A DNA stretch of 64,000 nt. Origin: Musa acuminata AAA Group. Taxonomy: Eukaryota; Streptophyta; Magnoliopsida; Zingiberales; Musaceae. A model generated the notes under the pieces. It was not told the DNA's origin. It made no database searches and was given only the letters and a program-made list of their open reading frames with translations. Shown here piece after piece: positions 23,895 to 36,700 of this stretch. The first letter of the stretch is position 1; each line of letters opens with the position of its first letter. The stretch covers positions 41,906,501-41,970,500 of the forward strand of contig NC_088335.1 of the NCBI RefSeq assembly GCF_036884655.1, given 5' to 3'. Position numbers and translations under genes: made by a program.

Positions 23895-24120
23895 AGTTAG
23901 TTGTCATCTTAAGGATGATTGAAAGATGATATTGTGTTGAAGTAGCTCGAAGATGCAACCAAAGTTGAATAGTCATCTTGAAGAAGAGGTCATATTGATG
24001 ATGTGATCTACCTAAGGAGTGATTGTCTTGAAGGACATGATCGACTTCTAAGAACAGTCATCTTAATACTGTGATCAACTTGAAGAGCAATCGTTTTAAA
24101 CATGTAGTTGACTTAAGACT
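23895..24120. repeat. degenerate tandem array, unit about 40-45 bp
   Basis: Repeated words gtcatctt(gaa/aa), gtgatc(t/a)ac(t/c) and ttgaag recur at even spacing at about 23905, 23970, 24020 and 24055. No coding meaning is evident. Confidence 0.45.
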
Positions 24121-26239
24121 TTGCTATATGTGGATTTGACTTTTAGAGTATTTGGAGAAACATCAGTAAAGGCCTTTTGGTTATTGATAAAAAAATTATA
24201 ATGTTCTTAAATTATCGATTAATGCATAGATTATCACATACAAATGCAAATTGATTACTTGTTTAGTCTCATTATTAAACCTCATAATTTAGTTACTTAG
24301 CGACTTGTCCTCGTCTTATCGAGTTAACATCGAGTAGTTAACGATCGATAACATGAAGAATGAAATCTTTTGTCATATGTCCAATGGATAGAGAATTAGA
24401 ATATGAGTGGCTTATGACATGATTGGCCTTAGAGTTCTTTACAAGAGTTAGAATTATTGGTCTCCTTTAATTTTTTATTTATTTATAATAAACTAGATAA
24501 TGTGTTGTTACCAACTGTATGAAATATGAGAAAAGAGAGATGATGGTCAAATTTTTTATAATCAAATTTTATATTGAAAAAAAAAGTAGGATTATGTATG
24601 ACTCATTGTTGATATTAAGGATCTAAGATTAATTTAGATATTCTTATGAAGGGAAAGGTAAAGGCCCTTAGTTGATTGTTGCAAAGAATTTTGGAGATAT
24701 AGTTTCATTTTAAATTTGATTATTAATTTAACTTAATAAAATTGATTCCACTTGATTCATTTTTTTGAGTAGAACTTTTAATGAAGATAGAAAATTCTCG
24801 TATCCTATATTTTACTTTTGGTTTGTATAAAAGATTATATCAATAATTTATTAATCAAATAGTATGCATTTAAAGCTTATAAATATTTATTTGATTAATT
24901 TAAAATAAAAATATACACGAGAAAGTTATTTTATAATATTATTCTTGTGTGTCATTTTACTAAGAGAAATATTATTACTATGACGTGCCCGATAGATGTG
25001 ACATGACATATTCAGTAGGTCCTTATGAGATTCTTTATGAGTCCTGAAGTAATCGAAAATAATAATCACATCAATAATCATATATAAAACATCATATTTA
25101 AAAAATTAAACAAGTGCATAAGTGAATAAAAGATCACATCATGTTTCTATAGAGTCATATGTTTTTTATTTTTTATTTTTTTTCCATTGGGGGATTAAAT
25201 AAGAATTTAAATATATTGAGAGAAATAAGTCATATTTTAATGTATCTTCTCTTCTTTTTTTTCTTTTTCTTTTCATAATGTATCATTCATATATGATATA
25301 CTCCTCCTCTTAATTCCTTTCATAAAATAATATAACTACATAGTAAAGTCCAAGTGGATTAACTTCAGCATGTGAATAACATCTTTGATGGTCTTAAACA
25401 TTATCCGAATGTCAGATCATGAGTTTATCAGTAAGAGTATATATAATTTTTTTTATAGAATGATAACACGTCACCTTTTGCTTATGAAAAATTTCTAATT
25501 AAATATTCTCTTTTTAATTCCTTTACAAAAACTACTATGGAGTATTTAGACATTATATATATATATGCATATATATAAGTAAGAATTTAATATTTCTTAC
25601 ATGGCATATACCCAATAAATACAGGTAGTCACAACAAACCATAATTAACAATAAATTTAAAAGTATTAAAAGAATGAAAAATATAAGATATATTTTATCA
25701 TGATTATTTAAATATTTATTTATTAAACTTAGAAGGATAGATATATATACGGACGTTACCAATTTAGAGATTATATAAAAAAAAATATTTAAGGATATTT
25801 ATATGTTAATGGCTAATTGATATATGGGTAGGGTTTTACATACACATACATAAATGCTAATTTGGAGCGATATACAAGTTTTTGGTTAAAAAAGAAAGGA
25901 ATCAAAGTCGGTTAAATTGGTAACAACACACACGTACAGCGCTAATTTATCGTCCACTTTCTTCAACGGCATAACGGGACGGTGTTCCGTCGTCGCAGCT
26001 CCAAATTATATACGATAACCCCTTTCGTCCGATCCCCACTCGTACGATTCCGTCGTCGTCGTCGGAGCCAAAGGTTTAGAGGGGGAATCGATTCCTTCCA
26101 CCGAGGACTGCTCCTCCTTCCTTGGCCTCATAGGTTGTCCAAGTCGAACAAGGAGATCTCCATTTCCGGTTCGATTAGCTGCCGCCTCGGGTTCGGCGCT
26201 CCTCCCCGATTTTGTTGGGTTGGCGGAGAGAGGGGGAGG

Positions 26240-29200
26240 ATGGCGGAGAGAAATATGGGAGGTTCCTCGGCGCGGCCCGCACGTCGGGATCCCTACGAGG
26301 TTCTCTGCGTGTCTAGAGATTCGCCTGATCAGGAGATCAAAGTCGCGTACCGGAAGCTCGCTCTCAAGTGCGTTGCTTCTCTCTTCCATTCAGTTTGTAT
26401 CATTTGTCTTTCTATCTATATTCGTTATGCTTGAGAGGTATGTCTTTTGAAGTGAAAAACAGAGCATTTTGTAGCTCTTCGTTGATGGACACAGTTTGAA
26501 GCGTGTGGCCTTATCCACTTTATATGTTTGCGCCTTTTTTATGAACCTTCGTCAGCGATAGAAGATCATGAAACTTTTTAGTTTTTTTAGTCTTTTTTCT
26601 ATTGTATAAAATTGTTGCAAAAGAGATGGACCTCTTTTACCTGCACAATTTGAAGCATGTATTGACACACAACGCGCCACTATGCTCATGAAAACGAAAA
26701 AAATTATCAAAACTATTTATGCCTATGATTGCAGCCCTTGCATAGATGAAAGAAAATAGAATTAATTTGAATCTACCTACCACATGGCCTCTTTTCTGTG
26801 AAGTCATATAAAGAATAGTTTAGTGATTCTTCGGTAGTAGGATTTCTACAAGTAGAAACAAAATTCTACTAGTTGAGTTGAGATGCTTTCAAATCATTTA
26901 TGTAGCAGATTTTTGGCATAATGTTTGCCTTGGTACTTTCAAGCTAGTATTGATTCTTATCGCTAAAATATAACTGAGCGAAAGGGCAGGGAGGGGTTTT
27001 ATGTAACTCACATCTGATATTTGTGAGAATGTTGCATATCTTAATTAAGAGAAATTTTTAGGAGGGTGATCCCATGGTTTGATAATTTGAATATCTTGTG
27101 CATCGTTCAAAATTTTCAGCTGCTGTAGTCATATGCAGCATGAACCAGATCATTGTCAACAAAATGGCTTTAGTCAGTTGAGTGTTCATAAGAGAGAAAT
27201 ATAACCTTGATAGGTTGCCGGATGAACTTAATGGATTGTTACCTTCGAACAAAATGTGTTTCTTTAGAAATAACAAATTGCTATGAAGAATATCTAGTGA
27301 AGACCCAAAGTTTTGAGGCTCTTTGGTTTTGGTTCATTTTTCTCTTGAGATCATTATCAAACAATTTGTTCTCTTTCATTTTTGTCGTAACAGGCTTGTT
27401 GTTTCTTCAGCATTAAACTTTAATTTATTTATCTTTGTATACATCGTGTTATGATACCGATTATTCTCTGCTTAAAACTATTATCTTTCTTTTCTTTTTC
27501 TCCTTTAAAAATTTTCTTGCACATGTTATGTGATCAGTGAATAACAGGTGCTTTATTTATTAATAGTCAGATAGTTCCCTTCCTCTTTCTTGCATTCACA
27601 TGGGAAATTGATTTTTAATTTTGACACGAATAGGTATCACCCTGATAAGAATGCTAACAACCCGGAAGCTTCTGAACTTTTCCAAGAAGTTGCCTATGCC
27701 TATAGCATCTTGTCAGATCCTGAGAAAAGAAGGCAATATGATGCTGCTGGTTTTGAGGTGGGTGCTTCTCAACAGTTAAATTCAATACAAGAAAAAAGAA
27801 TGATGTTTTGTTATGGTGCTTTGATAAAATTAAGGAAAGAAAATATTAGAATGTTATGCTATTTTTTCGTTGAAAGCAAATGGTGCAATAAAATTTATCT
27901 GTAGGCCCATCTGGTATCAGTTCGTTAGCTAGGTCAAGATGAATCGCCATCTGGTGATCACTATTCATCATTGATTTATAATCTTTGAATTAGATGACAG
28001 TATTGTGAAAGTAGATTTGGAATGCATGGGTCCTCCATCACCTTGCAGGATAGCAGGCCCGTGTTGGGAATGGATTATGGGTTAAGCATTATAACCATAA
28101 TCATTGTGCTAGTCCAAATTAGTCTCTGTAATGCTTTTTCGACATGCTGTACTCTCTCACCTTTTTTATACATTTTCCTGATTGGTTATCCCTTTGACAT
28201 ATAATGTTGTCGATTCTTGATGTTAAGACTATTGGAATGGTCAGTCTAGCCTGACTATATTTTGGCTTAACCTGACTTTTCAGGACTAGTTGTGTGATTT
28301 GGACAAAAGTCAAGAAGATAACAAACAAAATGATGACTTGACCTTATGATGAAGATATGGAAACTCACAAAATGGATTTGGAAGATCTATGAAACAAGAA
28401 ACTACTCTGGGTACAATAGTATCAGTTTGGTTTAATATCAAGAGACTTGACAATTGAGAAGAATAAATGTGGAAATGATAATTTCACAATCACCAAATCT
28501 TGACATCTGCTAGATATGCTAGGTTTTGGTATCTGCAATTAGCTTTAGATGGTTTGGTGTTTCTTTTTCTCTTTCCATAATGACTTCTATAAATTTCTGT
28601 ACCTCTACCAAAGCTATAACTTTTAGTGTTTCTTTTGCCATGAAACCTTTTATAAGAATACACATGTTTTTCACTCTCATAAAATCCAATTACTGTCTTG
28701 TTGATTTGTTTTCATAAGGGCAATTTGTTGTAATGTGTCTGTTGTTTCTTCTGGCTTGGCTTTAAAGGCTTTAGAAAGTCAGGGCATGGATATGGAGATC
28801 GACTTGTCTAGCCTTGGAACTTTCAATACAATGTTTGCAGCTCTTTTCAGGTGACAGTAGAGCAAAGTTATATGACTTGGTTTCTGTGCTATTTTTTCTT
28901 CTGAGCCTGTAATAATTCTTTTGCCTATAGCAAGCTGGGAGTTCCTATCAAGACTATGGTTTCTGCTATTGTTCTTGAAGAAGCTCTTTATGGAAATGTT
29001 ACAGTAGAACCACTTCCTCTTGGAACCTCATTCAGTGGCAAAGTATTTATTTACTGACCTTTCTATCGTCAGGAAGTTATGTTAACATATATATTTTTCT
29101 TATCCTTTTCCACATCGATGCAGGTCGATAAGCATTGTGCTCATTTTTTTGGTGTAACAATTAGTGATCAACAAGCTCAAGCAGGGATTGTCATTAGAGT

Positions 29201-32200
29201 GACCTCTGCTGTGCGAAGCAAATTTAAGGTGTATAAAATAGAGAAACTTTTCCAAACAACTTGAGGTTTCAGTTTGTTATCCAAAGATATCTAAATATTC
29301 TATTGTTTATCTTCAGTTATGATATAATATTCTCTTTCCATTATCAATCTGTTCACTGAGCCAACATCATCTGACACTGAGTCCTTGTCACAGCTACTTT
29401 ACTTTGAAAAGGAAGCACATGGTGGCTATGGGTTAACTTTACAGGTAATAGTAGTTTTTTTTTTTTGCTTTTAAACTCTTCTGACTGTTAATTATGATGG
29501 TGGCACCAAATGTTGATGCTTTTTTATGCTATATAAATTGGATTTCTTGCTTCATGATGTTCTTTCGACTAACACAAAGGTGAGCTTAGAACTGATCAGT
29601 TATACTCCATCTAGTAGGCATGTCTATAGAGTATTCAAGTGGGTGTTCTGTTAGTTGAATGGTTTTAGAACTGATCTTTCGGTTAACACAAAAGTGAGCT
29701 TAGAACTGATCAGTTATACTCCATCAAGTAGACATGTCTATAGAGTATTCAAATGGGTGTTCTGTTAGTTGAATGGTTTTAGTTTTTTGCATTCAATTTT
29801 TTTGAAAACATTCAAATTCACTACTTCTTGAAGTTTGATTCAGATGATTATTGAATAATTAGTAATTCTTGACACTAGCAAATTGTGCACTGAAATCATG
29901 TCCCTATCTGAGTTAAGTTTCAAATCCATTGGATTACCTAATAGAGACTAGTTAACAATTCAAATTGTAAGCGTGAAGACAAAGTTGATAATGATACAAA
30001 GCCATTGCATACCAAGTTGTAAATCTTAATGTGGACAATACCAATAGTAAGTGTAAATATTGAAATATTCATATGCTATATGCATTAACACAGAACATAT
30101 AAGTACTAGCTTCATGTGGGGGTGATGCAGGAGCAATTTAACTTATCTTTTATTTAAATAAATTTGATTAATTTAGGGATCTTTTGCATATGTAATAAGT
30201 TGTCATATGTTAACATTTACTCAACAAAGAGAAAAAGAAAGCAAATGTAGAAAAATGAACCAAATCATATTTTTTTATATTGGAGATTACAAATCTTGCT
30301 TGAAGATTCATCTCTACAAAGATGAATCAAGAACGGAAGATTATTTTTCAAATCAAGTCAAGGTTATTATCTTCTTCAAATGGAACACATCATATATTTG
30401 ATTTGATAGGATTGTAATTTTTCTTGTTTCTGTACTTATCTTTCTTTCGTATTTATACCTATAAAAAGGGGCCAAAACATTATTATAGATCGATCGGAAA
30501 TGGATTAGTAAATTGAGTTCTTCCCACTTTATGTGTGAGTGGTATAATGTTACATTTATTTTTCCAATGGAATGATTCGATCATCCACGTACGAGATATG
30601 TAGAGGTGCGATGCCTTCATCCTGAGAGTTCGCTTCTTGAGCCAGAGCGAATCTAGTAATTATCCTTTATTTTTTTATTATCATTCAATTATTATTTTTC
30701 TTTCTCTTTCTATTCCTCTATTATTAAGAAAAAAAATTCACTGCTACCCGTTGTATATCAGGGGGTAAGAAATGTGTATGCTCTATTTTGATGAAAATAT
30801 TTTTACAAGTCTGTTTATTATATTGAACTTGCTCCTCAGATTGTGAAAGTCCCTTTAAAACTTACATTCCTGCATCACCCTTATTTTAGATATTGCTAAG
30901 TCTTCTTTCTTAATATATTTTAAATCTACATAATTAATAATCAGTGATTTAAAAAGCGCTAGGTGCCAAAAGGCGCCAAAGTCCAAAAACGCCCGAGGCG
31001 CGAGGCGCTAGGCGCTCGCCCAAGTGAAGCGAGATGCTAAAATATAAAAATATATAATATAATTATTTAAAATTTTAAATAAAAATATGCTATTAAATTA
31101 AGAAAATCTAAGATACAAAATCACAATGTCACATTAACAAAAAGTTTCAAAATTCAAAACAATAAAATTTTACATCAAAGTCATTCATCATAATCAATAT
31201 TATTATCATTTTCATACAAATCATTTTCAAAATACCACCTCTAGTAGTCTTATCGCAGAATATGTAAGTCACTGCATTAGGATCTTTCGGATCCTTCAAA
31301 TAATTATACTTCCATGCAGGATTTTTTTTTGATGTCATTGGAGACTCTATTGAGTTGCTCTGTACACTTGTCATTTATCTTGAAACCCAACAATAATTTC
31401 AAATAAATAAAAATTAACAGTATTAAAATCAAAATAATATATTATTAATCTATTAACAGTATTGAAAATTAATAATTTCAAATAAACCTAACAATATTAA
31501 CAATATACAGTATACTGTATACTGTTAACAGAAGGAGAAGAAGGAAGTGTAAGAGGGTGCTGACTGAGAAAAGAGGAAGCGGCAGCAGGAGTGGAGTGTA
31601 AGGAGGCAGCGGCAACGGGAGTGTAAGGAGGCAGCGGCAACGGGAGTGTAAGGAGGCAGCAGCAGCGGGAGTGGGAGTGTAAGGAGACAGCGAGAGCGGG
31701 AGCGGGAGCGGGAGCGGGAATGTAAGGGGGCAGTGGCAATGGGAGCGAGAATGTAAGGAGGCAGCGGTAGCGGGAATGTAAGGAGGCAACGGCAACGGGA
31801 GCGGTGAGCGGCGAGCAGCGACAGTGGCAGCGGCAACGGTGAGCAGCGGGAGCAGGAGCGGCGAGCAGCGGGAGGCGCGAGCGGCGACAACAGCAGCGTT
31901 TGCGAGCAGCGACAATGGCGAGCAGTGGGATCGGGATCGGGAGCGGCAGCGGCAACGAGGGTTAGGGTTGGGTTTTCGCTGATATCAGTTTTAGTTGGTT
32001 TGATTGAACCAACTAACCACCAGAGACCGAACCAGACCTAAAATCCTGGTTCGGTCGCCTGGTTTAACCCAGGCGCTCACTCGAAGCGCCCGGCGCCTGG
32101 GCTCGGGCGAGCGCCCAGGCGACGCCTCTTTGAAGCGTGCCGCCTGGAAGTTTAGCGAGGCGCTCGGGCCTCGCCTTGCCTCGCCCGAGCGCCTAGGCGA

Positions 32201-33764
32201 GCGCCCGAGCGCCTTTTTAAATCGATGTTAATAACATATCAACTTTAAGAATTATATTGTCATAGTTGTTGTAATATAGTGTCATTTTGTGAGTGTAAAA
32301 ATTCTTGGTTCTGTCATTTTATATTTTAAGCATACAAGATCATCTTCCAACTTTCAGTATTTCACAGTAATGTTCAGTTTTTGGTATCACCTTCAGGAAG
32401 AAAGTGAAAAGACCGGCAAAGTAACATCTGCAGGAATGTACTTTTTACATTTTCAAGTGTACCGAATGAACTTGGCAGTTAACGTGGTATGTTGATCGTG
32501 CCATCTCTGAATTGTTATTTGGAAAATATGGATGCCACAAAGGCAGGTAAAAGAGCTTGATGCTTTAATCTTGGTTTGTGTAGTTAGAAATGGCCAAAGA
32601 TCCTGAGGCTTCATTTTTCAAAAGTTTGGAGGGTCTCCAACCTTGTGAAGTCTCTGAACTAGAGGCTGGCACCCACACATTTGCTGTTTATGGTCTGTAA
32701 TCTTTACTAGTTCTTTTCCTGCAATATAATGTCTTGGGATCATTTTACAAATTCCTTTGTATATATTTAACCAACTGTGTTTTTCCAGGTGATAATTTTT
32801 TCAAACCTGCTACCTATACCATCGAGGCGCTGTGTGCAAATTCATACGAGGATACCAAGGGGAAGCTAAAGGAGATTGAGTCTAAAATTTTAGCAAAAAG
32901 AAATGACTTGAGGCAGTTTGAAGTAGAGTACAAAAAAGTATGGATATTTGTTTTTTTTATTTGCAGTAAACAGTGGAATGTCAATAACTTGCCTAACTTT
33001 AATCTGGTATGGTTTCTAGGCACTTGCACATTTCCAGGAGGTTACAAACAGATATAGCCACGAAAAGCAATCTGTAAGTATTTTCCTTGATAACAGAACT
33101 TAGGAGTGGCATGTAAAATGGTTTTATTTGAATGGTATCTCAACTTAAAGGTATCACAATTGATTTACAAAACCTTGGTCCTTGCATGGTGGATTTTCAT
33201 TTTTCTTTGTTTCCACCATAAATATTATTTCGCTTGGTGAATTTTTAGTTGCTGAATTGTCAGATCTGCAAGATTTTGATTGTGCAGATTCTCCAGCTTC
33301 TTGTTTTTGTAGTACTGTCTCCCAAACTAATGGATCTTTCCAGATCTGACTGATAGTTCCATTTGCAGCTTCCCTCATCCTATATACTAATCAATGAGTC
33401 ACTCTTTATATTGATTTCTCATTGATTTTACTGAAGTTATATTAGTATATTTAGTTGTTGCTTGACACGTGCTCAAGATGGTTTTAACTTGAGAATTTGA
33501 TTAGTTTTTATCAGATTTCCAATCGTTTTTCTGTTTCTATGCACTGTTTGTCTGATGCTCTTTATGGACTATCCACCGCAGGTTGCCGAGCTGTTGAAAC
33601 AAAGAAATCATATACAGTCCTCATTTACGATAAATAGTAATGTGATAAATTCTAAGGAGGATGCTAGTAGTAGCAGCAGTGCTCCTACCGCAAATGGAAG
33701 CCCCAGCATGAAAGATAAATCAACCAAAAGGAAATGGTTTAATCTCAATCGTCGTGACAAGTAG
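26240..33764 (+). CDS. ARG1: ARG1-like DnaJ protein (DnaJ 15/16 type), eleven exons
   Basis: Coding exons, all with GT-AG borders and matching phase, are 26240-26367, 27634-27757, 28768-28850, 28931-29042, 29124-29228, 29394-29444, 32397-32486, 32584-32692, 32789-32937, 33020-33073 and 33582-33764. Together they give 395 residues. An N-terminal J domain (residues 17-85) has the HPD triad at 45-47. Conserved ARG1-family blocks follow: [83 protein letters not shown] and [15 protein letters not shown]. Near residues 283-335 is a predicted coiled coil ([20 protein letters not shown]), and the tail is basic ([14 protein letters not shown]). In Arabidopsis ARG1 is a peripheral membrane J protein needed for early gravity signalling in root and hypocotyl. 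The role here is inferred by homology. Intron 6 (29445-32396) is unusually long because of inserted repeats. Confidence 0.92.
29566..29793. repeat. 114 bp tandem duplication inside intron 6 of the DnaJ gene
   Basis: The block starting gtgagcttagaactgatcag at 29580 recurs at 29694 with only a few differences, including the following cttctgttagttgaatgg-like end. It is a recent local duplication. Confidence 0.85.
30195..30765 (+). mobile_element. candidate solo LTR or TRIM in intron 6 of the DnaJ gene
   Basis: This stretch has LTR-like order: an AT-rich upstream part, a TATA motif (CTATAAAAAGGGG near 30470) and a following 270 bp leader-like part. It ends with TTGTATATCAGGGGG near 30755, which resembles a damaged tRNA-Met primer-binding site. 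No partner LTR, coding domain or clear target duplication is visible. Confidence 0.35.
31190..31374 (-). pseudogene. hAT transposase BED-finger remnant
   Basis: The minus-strand frame reads [18 protein letters not shown], then [15 protein letters not shown]. This is the start of the BED zinc finger of plant hAT transposases (W-K-Y, DPKDPN, then C-x2-C and K-G-G-I). The first zinc cysteine is replaced by tyrosine, and sequence after GGI is unrelated, so the two zinc histidines and the catalytic domain are missing. A deletion derivative, non-functional. Confidence 0.7.
31545..31945. repeat. GC-rich minisatellite inside the hAT element
   Basis: Repeats of a 20-27 bp unit built from gtgtaaggaggcagcggcaac and gcgggag words, with three nearly identical units at 31590-31680. 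It produces long Leu/Pro/Ser frames on the minus strand (for example 31915-31478) that are repeat artefacts. Confidence 0.8.
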
Positions 33765-36700
33765 AACTGATCACTTCTACTCCGGAATGATGTTTTATAG
33801 ATTCAACAGTCATTACTAGGAGAAAGGTGCCACTTTTTCATTATTTGTCCATACATGTAAGATCACAGTGTCAAACTCTCGAAGATTTATGGTCATTAGC
33901 CCACATTATTTTCGAGCTCCAAAAGTCTTGCGAGTTCTGCTGTCATATGCTGATTCTTTTGGTGTTGTATGTGTTTGTAAAGTCACAACAACTTAAGATT
34001 TCATTCATTTTTTTATGTTGTACGTGTGTTGTTGTTGATGAGTTCGATTCATTGGATGTTTTGAACAATGCTAACCATTGTGTCGAAGATTTTTGTTCTC
34101 GAGTGTTCAACGGGGACTATCAACCGCCATGCTGATCATTCCTGACAGTCATGATTACCCAAGATTATTCGTCATATTATATTCTTGGTTGCTGCTTTGC
34201 TTCATGTTCCATTATTTGGGCCTTTCTCGAAGAAACATATGTCGGGATTTTGTGGCTTATTTTTGTTTGGTTCTTATAGACATGCCTTTATAGACCAATT
34301 GGTAGACTCTTATTGAAGTCGGGAGAGATCAATAATGCTAATGATGAAAACGTCAATTGCTTTCTGCCACTATCACCAGTGGTTTTATTATGTGCACACT
34401 AATACTTTGAAATAGTTGTGCACGCTAGTCAACAATCTAAACATCTGATGTGTCAGCTTGTGGAAATTTGTCCAACTCTTCATTCCTGAGAATTCAGTTC
34501 AGCCGTGTATTTTTGTGGATCAAAAAGCTGCCATGCACATCCGAGAATTGCCGGTCATTCGCATTGCTTTCATGTAAAATAAGACCGTGTCATGAAAAAT
34601 ATCTATCAATGATCATTAGATCAGTTCGACTATGTTCGAACCCACACGCGATCTTCTTCGAACGTGACGGAGGGATCATATTGTACCAAGATCGGGATCA
34701 GATTCATTTCTCGACATGATCCCTCAGAAACAGAAAATAATGATTTTTAATAAAATAATAACTAATCTCGATTATTATAATATGATAGATATTTTATAAT
34801 AGACTTAATGAAAAAATATATATATTTTATGATACAAAATAAAAAATTTTATATATATATTTTTTTATATTAAGATGATGCCCATGTGACTCGATCAATG
34901 ATCTGAGATTAGGATGGCACGTATTGATTAAGAGGAATATTTCACGTCATAGGCGTCATACAGTGTTAGGCATCAAAATCTATATATTTGAAGGGTTTTT
35001 CTTTTAATCAAAAGAGGAGAGATTGCCTCTTATCATCAACGAGGAATTTGCTCGGAGCATTAGGTGAACGTTTCCATCATCATGCAAAGCCGAGATGTGA
35101 GAGGCCCACCCACCCTCTTCTCTTCTTGGTGTCTTCCCACACTTGTCTCCTCCGATGCCTGTCAAAGAACTGACCGCTCTGCCTCCCTCTTTCCAATTAG
35201 TTCTCGAAATGCGAGATGCATGATTGTGCATGTCGACACCACACAAGCAAGAAGCTTCTTTCTTCCCATCGTGGGATCCTCAACGTCCCCCCTAATCTTC
35301 CTGCCTCGATTCAAACCCTACGTTGACGCTCTTTAACGTCCTTTGCAAAACCTTCTTCGACTCCTCATCCACTTCCAGTACTTCACCGAGACTTTCGGTG
35401 CCAGGTGACGACAAGAGCTTGGGCCCAGTGTTTTCCTCCGGGTTGGGTGCATCTGTGACCACCAGTTGGAGTTGGGGGACAGAAGGTTAGAGAGTGGCAA
35501 CACCCGACTATTATTAGCGCCCGCTTTGCGTATCTTGTGTTTGTGGATATGTCTCTTTGGTGGCCATATTAGAAAAAGCGACCCAGTTGAACCTTTGTGC
35601 AAGTTACTTATTTGACAAGAGAAAGGAGGGCCATGCCGTGTTTTTCCCTTATTGGGCACGGAATTATGGAGGGCAGCCGTTGGTTGTGGACTTGGGATAC
35701 GCTTCACCTAGAAAAGACCAGCACCGGAATGATGCCCGCCACCATCTCCTTGCATACGCTTCTTGCGTCTGAAAGGCTTGAAACTTCGCTTGATGATGAT
35801 GCAATGCCGTGGAGATAGGTTGGAACACAGTGTTTAGCTCAAAGAATTCTGCAAGTTTGGTTGGTGGGAGGATCGATAGGTGCAGTGTTTGGTACTCTGT
35901 CCAGGTGTCTGGCATGTCGAAGGCTTGAGCCAAGGATCAAACACACATCTCTTGGGAGTTCAGAGAAAAGAAGAGGCTTTCTTTGCATTGGACTTTCTTG
36001 GTATAGTGGGTTTAGGCAAGTCTTTGGAAGTTGTTTCCTTATTGATTCTTAGAGAAGAAGAAAACAACAAGGAACCACAGCAGGATTTAGAATTTTTCCT
36101 TGTTCTGCAGAGTGCAGTTGTTATAAAGCGGCTGCATTGGGAGTTTGTGGCAAACATGAATGATTGGTGCTATAAATATAAATATATATATATATATAGG
36201 GACTGATGGATGACTCTTGAAGTTGCAAGATAGCTAAAGATGACCATTTCAGCACATTGGGGTGCTCACCATCCAAGTGTTTGCAATTTATATCTGATGT
36301 CAGACTCTGCTGGAAGAAACCAATCAGTCTGTTGCTGGTGAAAGAACAATGTCTAGATACACTTTCAAAACTCCATGCAGCGTGGTCTAGTGGGCTTTGA
36401 TTGAGGAAACACACTGTAGAGAACACTGACTTTGTTTCAAAATCAATTGGAGGCAGTACTTTGATCTTGTCAGCAAATTTTGTACATGAAACTTGGAGAT
36501 CTTGTAGGTTGAAGGGTCCTTATCAAGCGGAGGTGATGGGGGCATGCAACTCTACTGGCTCGGTTCATCAAGAATTCTTTTAGGCTGCTCAGTTGTAGGA
36601 GATATAAGAGACTATACTCCAAAAACAACAACATTGGAATGATATCTGCAATCAATCTTACTTGGTATAGGCTACTGTTGTCAAATAGTGTTCTGTATCT

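Larger units (their letters stand above)
20486..26239. other. intergenic region with decayed tandem arrays
   Basis: GC content falls from the bidirectional upstream flank (20490-21260) to a long AT-rich tract. No gene was found. It contains two degenerate tandem arrays (22738-23115 and 23895-24120) and simple AT-rich sequence at 24700-25950. The last 200 bases before 26240 rise in GC and form the 5' UTR and promoter of the DnaJ gene. Confidence 0.5.
30942..32227 (-). mobile_element. non-autonomous hAT element in intron 6 of the DnaJ gene
   Basis: The ends CAGTGATTTAAAAAGCGC (30942) and, inverted, CATCGATTTAAAAAGGCGC (ending 32227) are hAT-like terminal inverted repeats. They are followed inward by GCGC-rich subterminal repeats (agg-cgct, gcgcccgag). 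The 8 bp flanks ttaataat (30934-30941) and ttaataac (32228-32235) differ at one base, the target duplication size of hAT elements. The interior has a BED-finger remnant on the minus strand and a GC-rich minisatellite. It cannot encode a transposase. It lies antisense to the gene and within the intron, so it need not affect the protein. Confidence 0.8.

Noticed and set aside
30560..30660. ggtgcgat word suggesting a 5S-like Cassandra TRIM in the DnaJ intron
   Set aside because: Only eight bases resemble 5S rRNA; the internal promoter boxes are not present.
31478..31955. Three overlapping minus-strand frames of 121-152 codons rich in Leu, Pro and Ser
   Set aside because: They are translations of the GC-rich minisatellite in the hAT element; three frames stay open at once because the repeat lacks stops.
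35004..36206. Cluster of small frames that might be a gene or a microRNA precursor
   Set aside because: I looked for conserved plant microRNA sequences and domain motifs and found none.
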